From the NCBI GenBank assembly GCA_947625935.1, contig CANQQE010000009.1, positions 1 to 64,000 on the forward strand: a DNA stretch of 64,000 bases, written 5' to 3'. The notes beneath the pieces were generated by a model, which saw only the letters and a list, made by a program, of their open reading frames with translations, was not told where the DNA came from and searched no databases. Numbering within the stretch: the first letter of the stretch is position 1; each line of letters begins with the position of its first letter. The position numbers were made by a program, and so were the translations under genes. Origin of the DNA: an uncultured Muribaculaceae bacterium (lineage in GTDB: Bacteria > Bacteroidota > Bacteroidia > Bacteroidales > Muribaculaceae). This document shows positions 51,402 to 61,208 of the stretch, in pieces.

Positions 51402-53495
51402 ATGGATAAAAACACCATTTTAGGACTGCTCATGATGGCTGCCGTCGTCTTTGGGTTCATGTACCTCAACAAGCCGTCTGAGGAGGAGATTCAGGCTCAG
51501 AAAGCCTTGCAGGAACAAGCCGAGCGGCAGCAACGACAACAGGCCGACGAAGCCGCGCGACGCGCCATGACTCTCGACTCGATAACACCCGCCGAGACAT
51601 CGACTCTGCGACGGGTTATAGCGACCGCCGGGGTCGCCGACTCGACCGGGCGTCACAACTACACCACAGCGGCAGTGAAACTGACCGCCGACGCCGACGG
51701 AAACATCTCTGGCTCGGTCAACGCCCTCGACACCACAGTCAGCGTTAACGATCTGCTCGCCAACAACTACTCCGGGCTCACCCGCCAGCAAGCGATCGAC
51801 GCCACGGCCAACCTGCGCCGCGCCATTGCCGACGGAGACCGCTACGGCAGCTTCGGACGCCACCTGCACGGCGACTCATCGACCGTAGTGCTCGAAAACG
51901 ACCTGCTCAAGCTCGAACTCGCCAACAAGGGCGGTATCATTTCTCAGGCAACGCTAAAAGACTATGACACCTACGTCGGCGGCGACACAGCCTTGGTCAA
52001 ACTGTTCACCCCGCAGACGAGCGGCTACAGCTTCATCCTGTCGTCAGCATCGCAACGCTTCGACACCGGCGACTTCTACTTCACCCCTGTCGTGGAGAAC
52101 GACTCGACAGTCCTGATGAAGCTCGACCTTGAGAAAGGCGCGATGTGGGGGCTGCGCTACACCCTCCGCCCAGGCAGCTACGTCGTGAAGATGGAAGTAG
52201 TGCAGTCAGGCATGAACACAATCATACCATCGTCGGTAGCTTCGATTGACATGCAGTGGAGCCAGAAGATGGCGCGCAACGAGACCGGACGCACATTCGA
52301 GGAGCGCAACAGCGGCATCTTCTACAAATACTCGGGCGAGGGACCCGACAACCTCAGCGAGACATCCGACGACTCCAAATCGCTCAACCAGAAAGTGAAA
52401 TGGATTTCGTTCAAAAACCAGTTCTTCTCGTCGGTGATGATTCCCACCACATCGTTCGCATCGGCCGAACTGAAATCAACCGTGATAAAGGACGACCCCC
52501 GCTTCCTGAAACAGATGGATGTGAAGGCCACAATGGACTACTCGTCGACATCGGCCAACCCCGTCAGCTTCGACTTCTTCCTCGGTCCCAACCTCTATCC
52601 CCTTTTGGCGAGCCTCGACGACACCGTCTCACCCGACGAAGACCTTGAACTGACCCACCTGATTCCGTTGGGATGGAGCCTGTTCCGCTGGATCAACACG
52701 CTGATAATCATCCCCGTGTTCACCTTCCTCGGCTCGTTCATCTCCAACTACGGCGTCATCATACTCCTGCTCACCATCTTCATCAAGATAATCCTCTTCC
52801 CCTTCACCTACAAGAGCTATATGTCGCAGGCCAAGATGCGCGTGCTCGCCCCCGAGATAAAGGAAATCAACGACAAATATCCCGGCAACGAGAACGCGAT
52901 GACCCGCCAGCAGAAGACCATGCAGCTCTACAGCAAAGCCGGTGCCAGCCCATTCTCAGGCTGTCTCCCGCTGATGCTCCAGATGCCGGTGCTGATTGCC
53001 ATGTTCTCATTCTTCCCCTCATGTATCGAGCTTCGCGGCGAGGCGTTCCTTTGGGCGAAAGACCTCTCCGCCCCCGACGTGATTTTCACCCTGCCGTTCA
53101 CCATACCCTTCTACGGCAACCACGTCAGCCTGTTCTGCTTGCTCATGACCGTGACCAACATCCTCTACACCCAGATCAATATGCAGAACCAGCCCACATC
53201 GGCCTCAATGCCGGGCATGAAATGGATGATGTATCTGATGCCGCTGATGTTCCTGTTCTTCTTCAACGACTACACGTCGGGGCTCAGCTACTACTACTTC
53301 CTGTCGCTTCTCATCACCATCATACAGACCTACATCTTCCGCCGTTGCGTCAACGAGAAGAAGGTGCGCGAACAGATGATGGCCAACGCCGCCAAGCCCA
53401 AAAAGAAATCAGGCTTCATGGCGCGCCTTGAGGAAGCGCAGCGTCGCCAGCAAGCCATGCTCCGCGAACAGCAGAAGCAGCAGAAACGGCGTTAA
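51402..53495 (+). CDS. yidC: Membrane protein insertase YidC
   Basis: It inserts and folds inner-membrane proteins. The 697-residue long form has an N-terminal helix (ILGLLMMAAVVFGFMYL), a Gln/Ala-rich charged segment and a large periplasmic beta-domain (about 160-400). The five-helix insertase core starts around residue 450 (NYGVIILLLTIFIKIILFPFTYKSY, containing the groove Lys/Arg region) and ends with LSYYYFLSLLITIIQTYIFRR. The C-terminal basic tail (KPKKKSGFMARLEEAQRR) can contact ribosomes. A strong terminator follows. Confidence 0.96.
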   Translation: MDKNTILGLLMMAAVVFGFMYLNKPSEEEIQAQKALQEQAERQQRQQADEAARRAMTLDSITPAETSTLRRVIATAGVADSTGRHNYTTAAVKLTADADGNISGSVNALDTTVSVNDLLANNYSGLTRQQAIDATANLRRAIADGDRYGSFGRHLHGDSSTVVLENDLLKLELANKGGIISQATLKDYDTYVGGDTALVKLFTPQTSGYSFILSSASQRFDTGDFYFTPVVENDSTVLMKLDLEKGAMWGLRYTLRPGSYVVKMEVVQSGMNTIIPSSVASIDMQWSQKMARNETGRTFEERNSGIFYKYSGEGPDNLSETSDDSKSLNQKVKWISFKNQFFSSVMIPTTSFASAELKSTVIKDDPRFLKQMDVKATMDYSSTSANPVSFDFFLGPNLYPLLASLDDTVSPDEDLELTHLIPLGWSLFRWINTLIIIPVFTFLGSFISNYGVIILLLTIFIKIILFPFTYKSYMSQAKMRVLAPEIKEINDKYPGNENAMTRQQKTMQLYSKAGASPFSGCLPLMLQMPVLIAMFSFFPSCIELRGEAFLWAKDLSAPDVIFTLPFTIPFYGNHVSLFCLLMTVTNILYTQINMQNQPTSASMPGMKWMMYLMPLMFLFFFNDYTSGLSYYYFLSLLITIIQTYIFRRCVNEKKVREQMMANAAKPKKKSGFMARLEEAQRRQQAMLREQQKQQKRR

Positions 53496-53521
53496 TCCGC
53501 CATCGCCATAACTACTTTACA

Positions 53522-53565
53522 GCGGGGGCTGCCGGATTTAGTCCGGCAGCCCCCGCCGGCATTTT
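53522..53565 (+). terminator. Strong terminator after yidC
   Basis: The perfect 15-bp stem GCGGGGGCTGCCGGA / TCCGGCAGCCCCCGC with a 5-base loop is followed by CGGCATTTTCA. Confidence 0.85.
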
Positions 53566-53780
53566 CATATATAAACATTTGTTAATTATAGTGGATCTAT
53601 CGAACATAATTATTTGTTAATCCATTACTATTTAACTGTGACACCTGTCAGAAAACAATCATTTTGAAAATGACTTCTAACACCACACCGTTCTTGCTAT
53701 AAGCGACTTTTCGCATGATTTATTTCAAGACAACAGGTCATTGATATCCAGACAAACTAACCCTTTAAAATATAACCAAA

Positions 53781-55220
53781 ATGATTGACAAGAATTTTCG
53801 CAACGGCGACGCAAAAACCGACACTTTCGGCTCAAACGCAATGCTTCAACCCGCTCCCGTAGACAAAATACCCGACGGACCGACCACTCCTGAAGTCGCT
53901 TACCAGATGGTAAAAGACGAGACTTTCGCACAAACCCAGCCCCGACTCAACCTCGCCACGTTTGTGACAACATATATGGACGAGTACGCCACAAAACTGA
54001 TGAACGAGGCCATCAATGTCAACTATATAGACGAGACCGAATACCCGCGCATCGCAGTAATCAACGGCAAATGCATAAACATTGTCGCCAACCTTTGGCA
54101 TTCCCCCGAACAGGAAAAGTGGAAGACCGGCGCATTAGCCATCGGATCATCTGAAGCGTGCATGCTGGGCGGTATCGCCGCTTGGATCAGATGGCGCGAA
54201 CGCCGTAAAAAAGAAGGTAAGCCCTACGACAAGCCAAACTTCATAATCTCGACCGGATACCAGATCGTATGGGAGAAATTCGCACAGCTATGGCAGATAG
54301 AGATGCGCACAGTTCCTTTGACTCTCGAAAAAACCACACTCGACCCGGAGGCTGTGATTAAGATGTGTGACGAAAACACAATATGCGTAGTGCCTATCCA
54401 GGGTGTGACATGGACCGGACTTAACGATGACGTCGAAGCCCTCGACAAGGCTCTCGACGAGTTCAACACAAAGACAGGCTACAACATTCCTATCCATGTC
54501 GACGCTGCGACGGGAGGTTTCATACTTCCGTTCCTCGACCCAGACAAGAAATGGGACTTCCGGCTGAAATGGGTTCTCTCAATAAGCACATCAGGTCATA
54601 AATTCGGCCTTGTATATCCCGGTTTGGGATGGGTGGTATGGAAAGACAAATCATATCTTCCCGACGTGATGTCGTTCAGCGTCAACTACCTTGGAGCAGA
54701 GATACGCCAGGTCGGTCTGAACTTCTCCCGTCCCGCCGCACAGATTCTTGGTCAATACTACCAGTTTATCCGCCTTGGATTCCAGGGTTACAAAGAAGTA
54801 CAGTACAACGCTATCACCGTATGCCGCTACCTGCATGAGCAAATCGGCAAGAGACCTCAGTTCCGGAACTACTCCGAGGATGTCCCCAATCCACTGTTCG
54901 CATGGTTGATGAAACCTGAATATCAGAAGACCGCAAAATGGACCCTCTTTGACCTTCAGGATAAACTCGCGCAGAAGGGCTGGATGGTTCCCGCCTACAC
55001 TATGCCGGCCAACATCGAGAACATCGTTGTGATGCGCGTGGTCTGCAAACAGGGCTTCAGCCGTGACATGGCCGATCAGCTCCTTGCCGACATCGACTTC
55101 GCCGTCAAAGAACTCGACGCCCTCGAATACCCCACCACGACCCGTATTGCCATGGAGAAAAACGTGCCTCTGACCTCAAAGGTAGCGTTCAACCACACTG
55201 GACGTCCGTCTACTAAGTAA
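53781..55220 (+). CDS. gadB: Glutamate decarboxylase
   Basis: This PLP enzyme converts glutamate to GABA while consuming a proton. The 479-residue protein has the conserved NLATFVTTYMDEYA, GSSEACMLGG, the PLP-pairing HVDAATGGF and the Schiff-base lysine K274 in STSGHKFGLVYPG. It pairs with the antiporter encoded next to form the glutamate-dependent acid resistance system; GABA release by gut Bacteroidales depends on this pair. Expression is probably linked through the mRNA hairpin between the genes. No clear consensus promoter is seen upstream. Confidence 0.96.
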   Translation: MIDKNFRNGDAKTDTFGSNAMLQPAPVDKIPDGPTTPEVAYQMVKDETFAQTQPRLNLATFVTTYMDEYATKLMNEAINVNYIDETEYPRIAVINGKCINIVANLWHSPEQEKWKTGALAIGSSEACMLGGIAAWIRWRERRKKEGKPYDKPNFIISTGYQIVWEKFAQLWQIEMRTVPLTLEKTTLDPEAVIKMCDENTICVVPIQGVTWTGLNDDVEALDKALDEFNTKTGYNIPIHVDAATGGFILPFLDPDKKWDFRLKWVLSISTSGHKFGLVYPGLGWVVWKDKSYLPDVMSFSVNYLGAEIRQVGLNFSRPAAQILGQYYQFIRLGFQGYKEVQYNAITVCRYLHEQIGKRPQFRNYSEDVPNPLFAWLMKPEYQKTAKWTLFDLQDKLAQKGWMVPAYTMPANIENIVVMRVVCKQGFSRDMADQLLADIDFAVKELDALEYPTTTRIAMEKNVPLTSKVAFNHTGRPSTK

Positions 55221-55259
55221 TACGGATTCGCATCGATTAACTGATATTAGTCTATGACA

Positions 55260-55325
55260 TTTCCCCCGGTGACAGTCCGCTGCCTACTTAAACTGTAGGG
55301 GGGCGATGGAGTCAGCGGGGGATTT
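55260..55325 (+). promoter_or_regulatory. Long hairpin between gadB and gadC
   Basis: TTTCCCCCGGTGAC (55260-55273) pairs with GTCAGCGGGGGATT (55311-55324), one mismatch, enclosing a second stem CCTAC / GTAGG. It could attenuate readthrough, protect the gadB mRNA end or act as a pH- or RNA-responsive element. Confidence 0.5.
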
Positions 55326-55348
55326 AATTAAAATATGTGTTAGGTATT

Positions 55349-56902
55349 ATGAAAACTACTAACGTGACTCAGATAAAAAAAACCGCCAAATTAGGGGTAT
55401 TCACACTCGTCATAATGAACGTGGTGGCTGTGGTGTCTCTGCGCGGACTGCCCGCAGAGGCCGAGTATGGAATGAGTTCGGCGTTCTATTATCTATTCGC
55501 CGCAATAGTGTTTCTTATTCCTGTGTCATTGGTCGCAGCCGAGTTGGCGGCCATGTTCCCCTATCAGCAGGGCGGCATGTTCCGATGGATCGGGGAGGCT
55601 TTCGGACGAAAAACCGGATTTCTCGGTATCTGGCTCCAATGGATTGAAAGCACCATCTGGTTCCCGACCGTACTGACATTCGGTGCGGTGTCATTGGCGT
55701 TCATCGGCATGGACCATGTGGCCGATTCGCATCTGGCCGCCAACAAAATCTACACCATAGTCGTTGTTCTCGGTATTTATTGGATTGCGACACTCATATC
55801 CATGAAAGGACTTGGATGGGTAGGCAAGGTTTCGAAAATAGGAGGTATCGTGGGAACTGTGATTCCGGCAATCATCCTGGTGGTGCTCGGCGTAATATAT
55901 CTCGCTACAGGCGGAACACCCCAGATGAATCTCCATGGCGACTTCTTCCCCGACCTGACCAATTTTGACAATGTAGTGCTTGCGGCCTCCATATTCCTAT
56001 TCTATGCGGGTATGGAAATGTCGGGCATTCATGTGCGTGATGTGAAAAACCCAACCGTCAACTACCCTAAAGCGGTATTTCTCGGCGCATTGATTACTGT
56101 GCTTATATTCGTCTTGGGCACATACGCTCTCGGTTTAATAATTCCAGCAAAGGATATCAACTTAGTGCAGAGCCTTTTGGTGGGTTTTGACAACTATTTC
56201 GCTTATCTACATCTCAACTGGCTCACCCCGGTAATCGCCATCGCATTGGCGTTCGGCGTACTCGCCGGCGTCCTTACTTGGGTGGCAGGCCCCTCAAAAG
56301 GTATTTTTGCCGTCGGACAAGCCGGCTATCTGCCACCCTTCTTCCAGAAAACAAACAAATCAGGGGTTCAGAAAAATATCCTTCTGCTTCAGGGTGGTGC
56401 GGTAACATTGCTTGCGCTGCTGTTTGTGGTGATGCCGTCAGTACAGAGTTTCTACCAGATTTTGTCGCAGCTCACCGTACTGCTTTATCTGATCGCCTAC
56501 CTGCTTATGTTCGCAGCCGCCATCTACCTCAGATATTCGATGAAGAACGCCCGACGTCCATTCCGCATCGGTTCCCGCGGTAATTGGCTGATGTGGGTAG
56601 TGGGAGGTGTAGGTTTTCTTGGTTCGTTACTTGCATTCGTGTTAAGCTTCTTCCCGCCCGACCAGATTTCGATGGGATCCACAGCCGTATGGTACACAGT
56701 CCTGTTTGCAGGTGTGGCGGTGTTTGTTATCGCTCCGTTCATCATACTGATGTTCCGTAAGCCGTCTTGGGTCGCCAAGGGTTCTGACTTCGTTCCGTTC
56801 CATTGGCAGAAAGATCCCGATTCGCAGGCAAAACTCGCAGCGGCCGCTAAAGCTTTCGAGGAGTCACAAACTGCAGATAACAATAGCACAGCACAGTCAT
56901 AA
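55349..56902 (+). CDS. gadC: Glutamate:GABA antiporter
   Basis: This 517-residue inner-membrane transporter of the APC superfamily has about 12 helices. The signature GMSSAFYYLFAAIVFLIPV and the AAELAAMFPYQQGGMFRWIGEAFG segment match GadC. It imports glutamate and exports GABA. The ATG at 55349 is used because the frame upstream has only GTG at 55337. The C-terminal cytoplasmic tail (about 60 residues), which plugs the channel at neutral pH in characterised GadC, is present. Confidence 0.94.
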   Translation: MKTTNVTQIKKTAKLGVFTLVIMNVVAVVSLRGLPAEAEYGMSSAFYYLFAAIVFLIPVSLVAAELAAMFPYQQGGMFRWIGEAFGRKTGFLGIWLQWIESTIWFPTVLTFGAVSLAFIGMDHVADSHLAANKIYTIVVVLGIYWIATLISMKGLGWVGKVSKIGGIVGTVIPAIILVVLGVIYLATGGTPQMNLHGDFFPDLTNFDNVVLAASIFLFYAGMEMSGIHVRDVKNPTVNYPKAVFLGALITVLIFVLGTYALGLIIPAKDINLVQSLLVGFDNYFAYLHLNWLTPVIAIALAFGVLAGVLTWVAGPSKGIFAVGQAGYLPPFFQKTNKSGVQKNILLLQGGAVTLLALLFVVMPSVQSFYQILSQLTVLLYLIAYLLMFAAAIYLRYSMKNARRPFRIGSRGNWLMWVVGGVGFLGSLLAFVLSFFPPDQISMGSTAVWYTVLFAGVAVFVIAPFIILMFRKPSWVAKGSDFVPFHWQKDPDSQAKLAAAAKAFEESQTADNNSTAQS

Positions 56903-56934
56903 CATTGAACTGATTTAACTTCATTGTCTGAAAA

Positions 56935-56975
56935 ACAAAAGAGCGGCGGCCCCGAAACCCGGGGTCGCCGCCTTA
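56935..56975. terminator. Bidirectional terminator between gadC and the Sus-like operon
   Basis: The stem GCGGCGGCCCCG / CGGGGTCGCCGC (one G-U pair) is flanked by A-rich bases on the left and CTTATTT on the right. It serves the converging gadC and Sus-like operons. Confidence 0.8.
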
Positions 56976-56994
56976 TTTGAAAATCTCGAGAAAA

Positions 56995-58476
56995 TCAGTC
57001 GATATAGACCACATAGCCCTTTCCTGAGGGTGAAAGCGCGCTCAGGTCGAGAGTGACGTGGTGAACGCCTGCGCCGGGCGATACCAAGTTCGCGCCACCT
57101 TGTACAAGCTCGTTCACATCGCCGCCGAGGTCAGCCACCCATTCGTCGTTGCAGCGGAACTTCCATTCACCCGTGCCAAACTCGATGTCGCCTTCCCATA
57201 CCAGGAAGTCGGCCGACGGAGTCAGCGGAGTGCTTGCGTTCCAGCCACCGGGGGTGGCGTCGCCGATCACACCGATGGTGTTCACCTGATAAAGCGCATA
57301 GGTGAGCTTGCTGACGTCAACGGTGCAATGATAGAGTCCGGCGGCGGGGCAAGTGAGGTTACCTGCTCCCGGATCGGTGCTGAGCTCGCCGTCTACGCCC
57401 GAGTTACCGAAGTTCACATGATCCCAGTCGGGAGCGGTTGTGAACTTGAAGCCGACGGGGTCAAGGTTCGCATAACCGACGTAAGAGATGTAGTCGGTGG
57501 TGTAGAGCATCTGAGAAGAAGCCTGGCTCCAGCCGTTGGCCTGACCCGGTGTCCAAAGGTTCGGGTAAGCCAGCTTGAACTCATAGGTGCCTTCCTCGAG
57601 GTTGATGCTGAACAGATAGCTGTCGGCAGTCATGACGCAACCTGCGCCGCAGTCTTCCGCAGCGGTGCGGGCTACGAGCATACCCGACAGAGCCTCATCG
57701 CCGTTTTCGGCGACACCGTAGGCTGAGTTGTCTGCATCGAGCCACTGACCTGCGTCATAGGTCGAAGCGGGGACAACCTTCCACCACCATCCGGCAGCGG
57801 CCTGGTCGGGGGTGATATCAACGGGGAGAGCGAACGTAGGCTCGTCATAGCCGCTGACACCTTCGCTGTGGTTGAACTTGACAGCCGTCGCGAAGTCCCA
57901 GTCGTTGATTGTACCGATCAGATAATAAGCGTCCTCGATTACCAAGTCGTTGGGATAGGGGCGCACGTTAAGTGCCAGAGGAGCCGCGCCGGCCAGAACG
58001 TTATATCCGGGCGCGCCGATGATCATCACGTTGTTTTTGTCTGACTTGTTGATTGCGTAGGCGGTCAGGCGGCCATAGATTGATTTATCCTTGGGGCTTT
58101 TGCTGATAGCCTTGAGATATTCCCCCTCAAAATCCTCCGGACTAACCATCACGGCGTTGTCGACTATCTCGGTCTTGACAGTGCCGATTTTTGAGAAATT
58201 CTCATCTTTGGAAATCTCGAGGTCGATTTTGATGTCGTAGTTTTCGGGGAAATCAACGAGCGACAGTGTGCCGACGTTGATTTTTTCCTGGGCATCGGTG
58301 AGAGCCTTGAGGTCCAACAGGTTGGCCACTTGCTCCGATGCCGTCACTGTGACTCCGTCGGCGGGAAGTGTCGGCTGCTGGGGATTGACCGGGATACCGG
58401 GCACATTCTCATCGTCGTCGCAGGCGGTGAAACCCAAGCACAGAGCCAATACCGACAATATAGCTAATTTCTTCAT
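56995..58476 (-). CDS. SusF/SusE-like outer-membrane glycan-binding lipoprotein
   Basis: This 493-residue protein has a lipoprotein signal (LALCLGFTAC, lipobox Cys at about residue 19). An N-terminal SusE-type domain with DLKALTDAQEKINVGTLSLVDFP is followed by two or three repeated starch-binding-like modules, each with an IGTIN/IG-type start and W residues (YYLIGTINDWDFATAV, NTIGVIGDATPGGWNASTPL). It is surface-exposed and binds glycan for the SusC/D porter. A terminator-like hairpin separates it from susE, which may lower its expression relative to susCD. Confidence 0.8.
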   Translation of the reverse strand: MKKLAILSVLALCLGFTACDDDENVPGIPVNPQQPTLPADGVTVTASEQVANLLDLKALTDAQEKINVGTLSLVDFPENYDIKIDLEISKDENFSKIGTVKTEIVDNAVMVSPEDFEGEYLKAISKSPKDKSIYGRLTAYAINKSDKNNVMIIGAPGYNVLAGAAPLALNVRPYPNDLVIEDAYYLIGTINDWDFATAVKFNHSEGVSGYDEPTFALPVDITPDQAAAGWWWKVVPASTYDAGQWLDADNSAYGVAENGDEALSGMLVARTAAEDCGAGCVMTADSYLFSINLEEGTYEFKLAYPNLWTPGQANGWSQASSQMLYTTDYISYVGYANLDPVGFKFTTAPDWDHVNFGNSGVDGELSTDPGAGNLTCPAAGLYHCTVDVSKLTYALYQVNTIGVIGDATPGGWNASTPLTPSADFLVWEGDIEFGTGEWKFRCNDEWVADLGGDVNELVQGGANLVSPGAGVHHVTLDLSALSPSGKGYVVYID

Positions 58477-58500
58477 ATTGTTATTAACGTGTTTATTGTT

Positions 58501-58545
58501 TTAAAAGAACCGGGCGGCGCGATCGGCTGTGCGACAGCCGCCCGG
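58501..58545 (-). terminator. Hairpin between susE and the susF-like gene
   Basis: CCGGGCGGC pairs with GCCGCCCGG, with an inner GGCTGT / ACAGCC helix; on the minus strand TTCTTTTAA follows. It probably terminates part of the transcripts after susE. Confidence 0.65.
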
Positions 58546-58561
58546 TCTTTGGTTGTTACTA

Positions 58562-59519
58562 TTATTCGTCTTTGATTTCAGTATTGCTTATGGTTACGGT
58601 CATATCCTTCATGTTCACTCTGACGTACATAGTGCCGCCGGGCCATGAGCTGAAGTTATAAGCACCCTTACCTTTCACCAAGCCGAAATCCTTATCCTCC
58701 CAGTTGCATACAAGGGGGCTGTCATCGGCCTGTGAGCCGTAGGAGTCGGCATCCCAGCCGGTCAGGGCGGTGTAGAAGCGGAACAACGCACATTCTGCGG
58801 GTATATCAAACACTCCGTAATAGATCTTCGACTCGATCTGGTCATCCTTCTCATACAGTTTCCAGTTCTCATAGAGGTCGGCGTTGTCGGCCATCGGGGG
58901 ATACCAGTCACCTACGGGGCTGCCTACAGCGGGCTGACCTATGAGATAGATGAAGCCCGGTTTGGCGAGCGAGAAGTAGGGTTTGACCTGATTGAGGGTG
59001 ACAATGTTGGACGACACTACGCGGTTGGCGGTGTTGAACTCCTCGTCGGGCGTGCCGGGATAGCATACGCCTCTGAAGTAGACCTTCATCACGCTGAGGT
59101 CGGCGGTGGCCTCATCCTCATCCTCCGTGTAGCCCTTCAGAGCGCAGATAGCCTGTGTGAGCTTCTTGCTGCTGATGGTCATAACCGAAGTCGTGGTGTT
59201 GGCCTTGATTTCGCGGTAGGTCGCGGGAGTCACGACGGTCCCGTCATCGCCCGTAACCGCGTCGTTGAAGTCGCCGGTGATTGACACCTCGACGCCATAA
59301 GTGATCGGGGCGATCGGCATCCCGTAGTCGGGCTGGCTCTTGCAGGTGATTTCGAAAGTTCCGTCAGCGCTCAGCTCAAGGTACTGGTCGGCCAGTGCGG
59401 GGGTGTTGAGCTGGAATGTCTCGGAGGTTGTCGAGTGAAAGACGGGGTCTCTGTCGGTTTCGCAGCTCGACAGACACGCGGCCATTCCGAGCATGGCCAA
59501 TATAACTTATTTTCTTCAT
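58562..59519 (-). pseudogene. SusE-like outer-membrane lipoprotein with frameshifted start
   Basis: From 59500 down, the frame encodes AMLGMAACLSSC (lipobox) and a SusE-family protein (YGVEVSITGDFND, FIYLIGQPAVGSPVGDWYP) that binds glycans at the cell surface. However, the natural start MKKISYI (ATG 59519) is in another frame. The bases between it and the lipobox are one too many, or two too few, and an in-frame stop lies 9 bases upstream of the only in-frame start, TTG 59500. Either translation starts at TTG with a signal peptide lacking its basic end, or this is a real inactivating or phase-variable frameshift, or a sequencing error. All downstream sequence is intact. Confidence 0.65.
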
Positions 59520-59548
59520 TGTTATATCGATTGTGGTTTAGGCTATTG

Positions 59549-61168
59549 TCAATAACCGGGGTTCTGTTTGAATGATGGCTGGGCGGCAATGATGTTGGTC
59601 GGGATAGGCATCACGGTCATGTAAGAAGCGAATGCCTGACCGTCGCGCACGTTGCCCTTCCACATCCAGTTGTAGTTGCTGGCAAACTTGTTGAAGCGCA
59701 CCAAGTCTGAGCGGCGGGTAAGCTCCCAGTAGAGCTCGCGGCAACGCTCGTTGAGGATGTTGTCCGAAGTCATGTCGATTGCAGTCCAGGAATCGACACC
59801 CGCGCGACCGCGCACATAGTTGACATATTTGAGAGCGTCGGCGGCGTTGCCTGCGCCGGCCATGATGTTACACTCGGCGTACATCAGGTAGACGTCGGCC
59901 AGACGGATCAGAGGGAGGTCAGTGTCGACCCATGTCTCTGCGCGAGGAGTCGAGTTTTTGTCCACGTTGGTGAACTTGATCACGGCGTAGCCCTTGTCAA
60001 AGTCGCCCATCTTGTCGTTGGAGATGGAGAAACCGTTGGCTTCCTTGCACCACTTTGACCAGCGGATATCCTCAGAGCTGAATTTCTCTGAGAACTGGCG
60101 GGAAGCGTGCATACATTTCCAGGGGTTGTTGATACCGTAGTCCGAGGATGACATATACCAGCCGTCAGAGTTGTTGGCCGTCGCCGCTGCGATCAGGAAC
60201 TGGGTGCCGCCGTAAGCCTGGGTGAAGTTGGCGTCGTAAGGTATACCCCACAGAATCTCGTTCTCGGCGTCGTTACCGCCGCCGGGCATATACTCATGGT
60301 TGTCGGCGCAGAACAGATAGAGGTAGTCGTTGGCCAGACCTGAGTTCTGGAAACCGCCTTTACCTTCGTGGCGGGCGATGACTTTGGAGCAAAGCTCGGC
60401 GCACTTGGCGTAGCCGTCGGTTACGGCTCCGTTGGTGTAGACACCGGCGTTGAGACAGAGGCGGGCGTGAAGAGCCTGAATACCGTCGAGACCGATTCGG
60501 CCATAGTTGACAGGTTCGCCGAGGAATTCCTCCTCAAACTGTGTCTCGATGTCGGTCAGCTCCCCGTCAAGCCATTCATAGAGGAACGCGCGGTCCTTCT
60601 GCTCGGGGCTGGAGAACATCGGGTCGGTGTCGAGGGTATAGGAACCCATGCCGAAGATGTCGATCACCCAATAGTAGCTCATTGCGCGCAGGGCGCGGGC
60701 TTCGAGCACCATCTTTCTGACGGCGGGGTCGCTGTTCTCCTTGGCCATGCGGATGAAGTCGTTGCAGACAGCTATGTGTGAATACAGACGAGAATATGTA
60801 CCGAACACGTTACCGTTATCTTTACCCCAGGTGTTGGTGACGAGGTCGATGACTCCGACATCGGGGTGAATCCAGATAGCCTCGTCGGTAGTGAACTCGT
60901 TCATCATGAACAGGGCGCGGGTGTACTGGCTCGTACCGCCGTCAAGGCCCGAGATGTCGCAGTTGCCGTTAGGGCCGCCCTGGCCTGAATAGGCCATTCC
61001 TCCGTAACATTTGTTCAATACCCCCTGGTAGTCATCGACGGTGAGATTCGCGCCGTTGATATAGTGGGGGTCGTTCGGGTCGAGGTCGAGATCGCCCACG
61101 CATGAGGTGGTCATTACCATCGCCGCACCGCAGAGACCCGCTAATATTCTATTGATTTTTGATTTCAT
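59549..61168 (-). CDS. SusD/RagB-family glycan-binding lipoprotein
   Basis: This 539-residue surface lipoprotein has the signal ILAGLCGAAMVMTTSC and the typical DLDLDPNDPHY after the lipid-attachment Cys. The SusD TPR-like core follows (LEARALRAMSYYWVIDIFG, AKCAELCSKVIARH), ending with ECNIMAGAGNAADALKYVNYVRGRAG and ILNERCRELYWELTRRSDLVRFN. It forms the lid of the SusC transporter. Gene order SusC-SusD-SusE-SusF matches polysaccharide utilisation loci; the substrate is not determinable, since no glycoside hydrolase is inside the window. Confidence 0.94.
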   Translation of the reverse strand: MKSKINRILAGLCGAAMVMTTSCVGDLDLDPNDPHYINGANLTVDDYQGVLNKCYGGMAYSGQGGPNGNCDISGLDGGTSQYTRALFMMNEFTTDEAIWIHPDVGVIDLVTNTWGKDNGNVFGTYSRLYSHIAVCNDFIRMAKENSDPAVRKMVLEARALRAMSYYWVIDIFGMGSYTLDTDPMFSSPEQKDRAFLYEWLDGELTDIETQFEEEFLGEPVNYGRIGLDGIQALHARLCLNAGVYTNGAVTDGYAKCAELCSKVIARHEGKGGFQNSGLANDYLYLFCADNHEYMPGGGNDAENEILWGIPYDANFTQAYGGTQFLIAAATANNSDGWYMSSSDYGINNPWKCMHASRQFSEKFSSEDIRWSKWCKEANGFSISNDKMGDFDKGYAVIKFTNVDKNSTPRAETWVDTDLPLIRLADVYLMYAECNIMAGAGNAADALKYVNYVRGRAGVDSWTAIDMTSDNILNERCRELYWELTRRSDLVRFNKFASNYNWMWKGNVRDGQAFASYMTVMPIPTNIIAAQPSFKQNPGY

Positions 61169-61208
61169 TCTGTTTTTCTAAGATTGAGTGTTTATAGTCT
61201 TTTCGTCA

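Noticed and set aside
52673-53431. 252-codon second-frame reading inside yidC
   Set aside because: Lies entirely within the conserved insertase core in a different frame and is His/Arg/Gln-rich.
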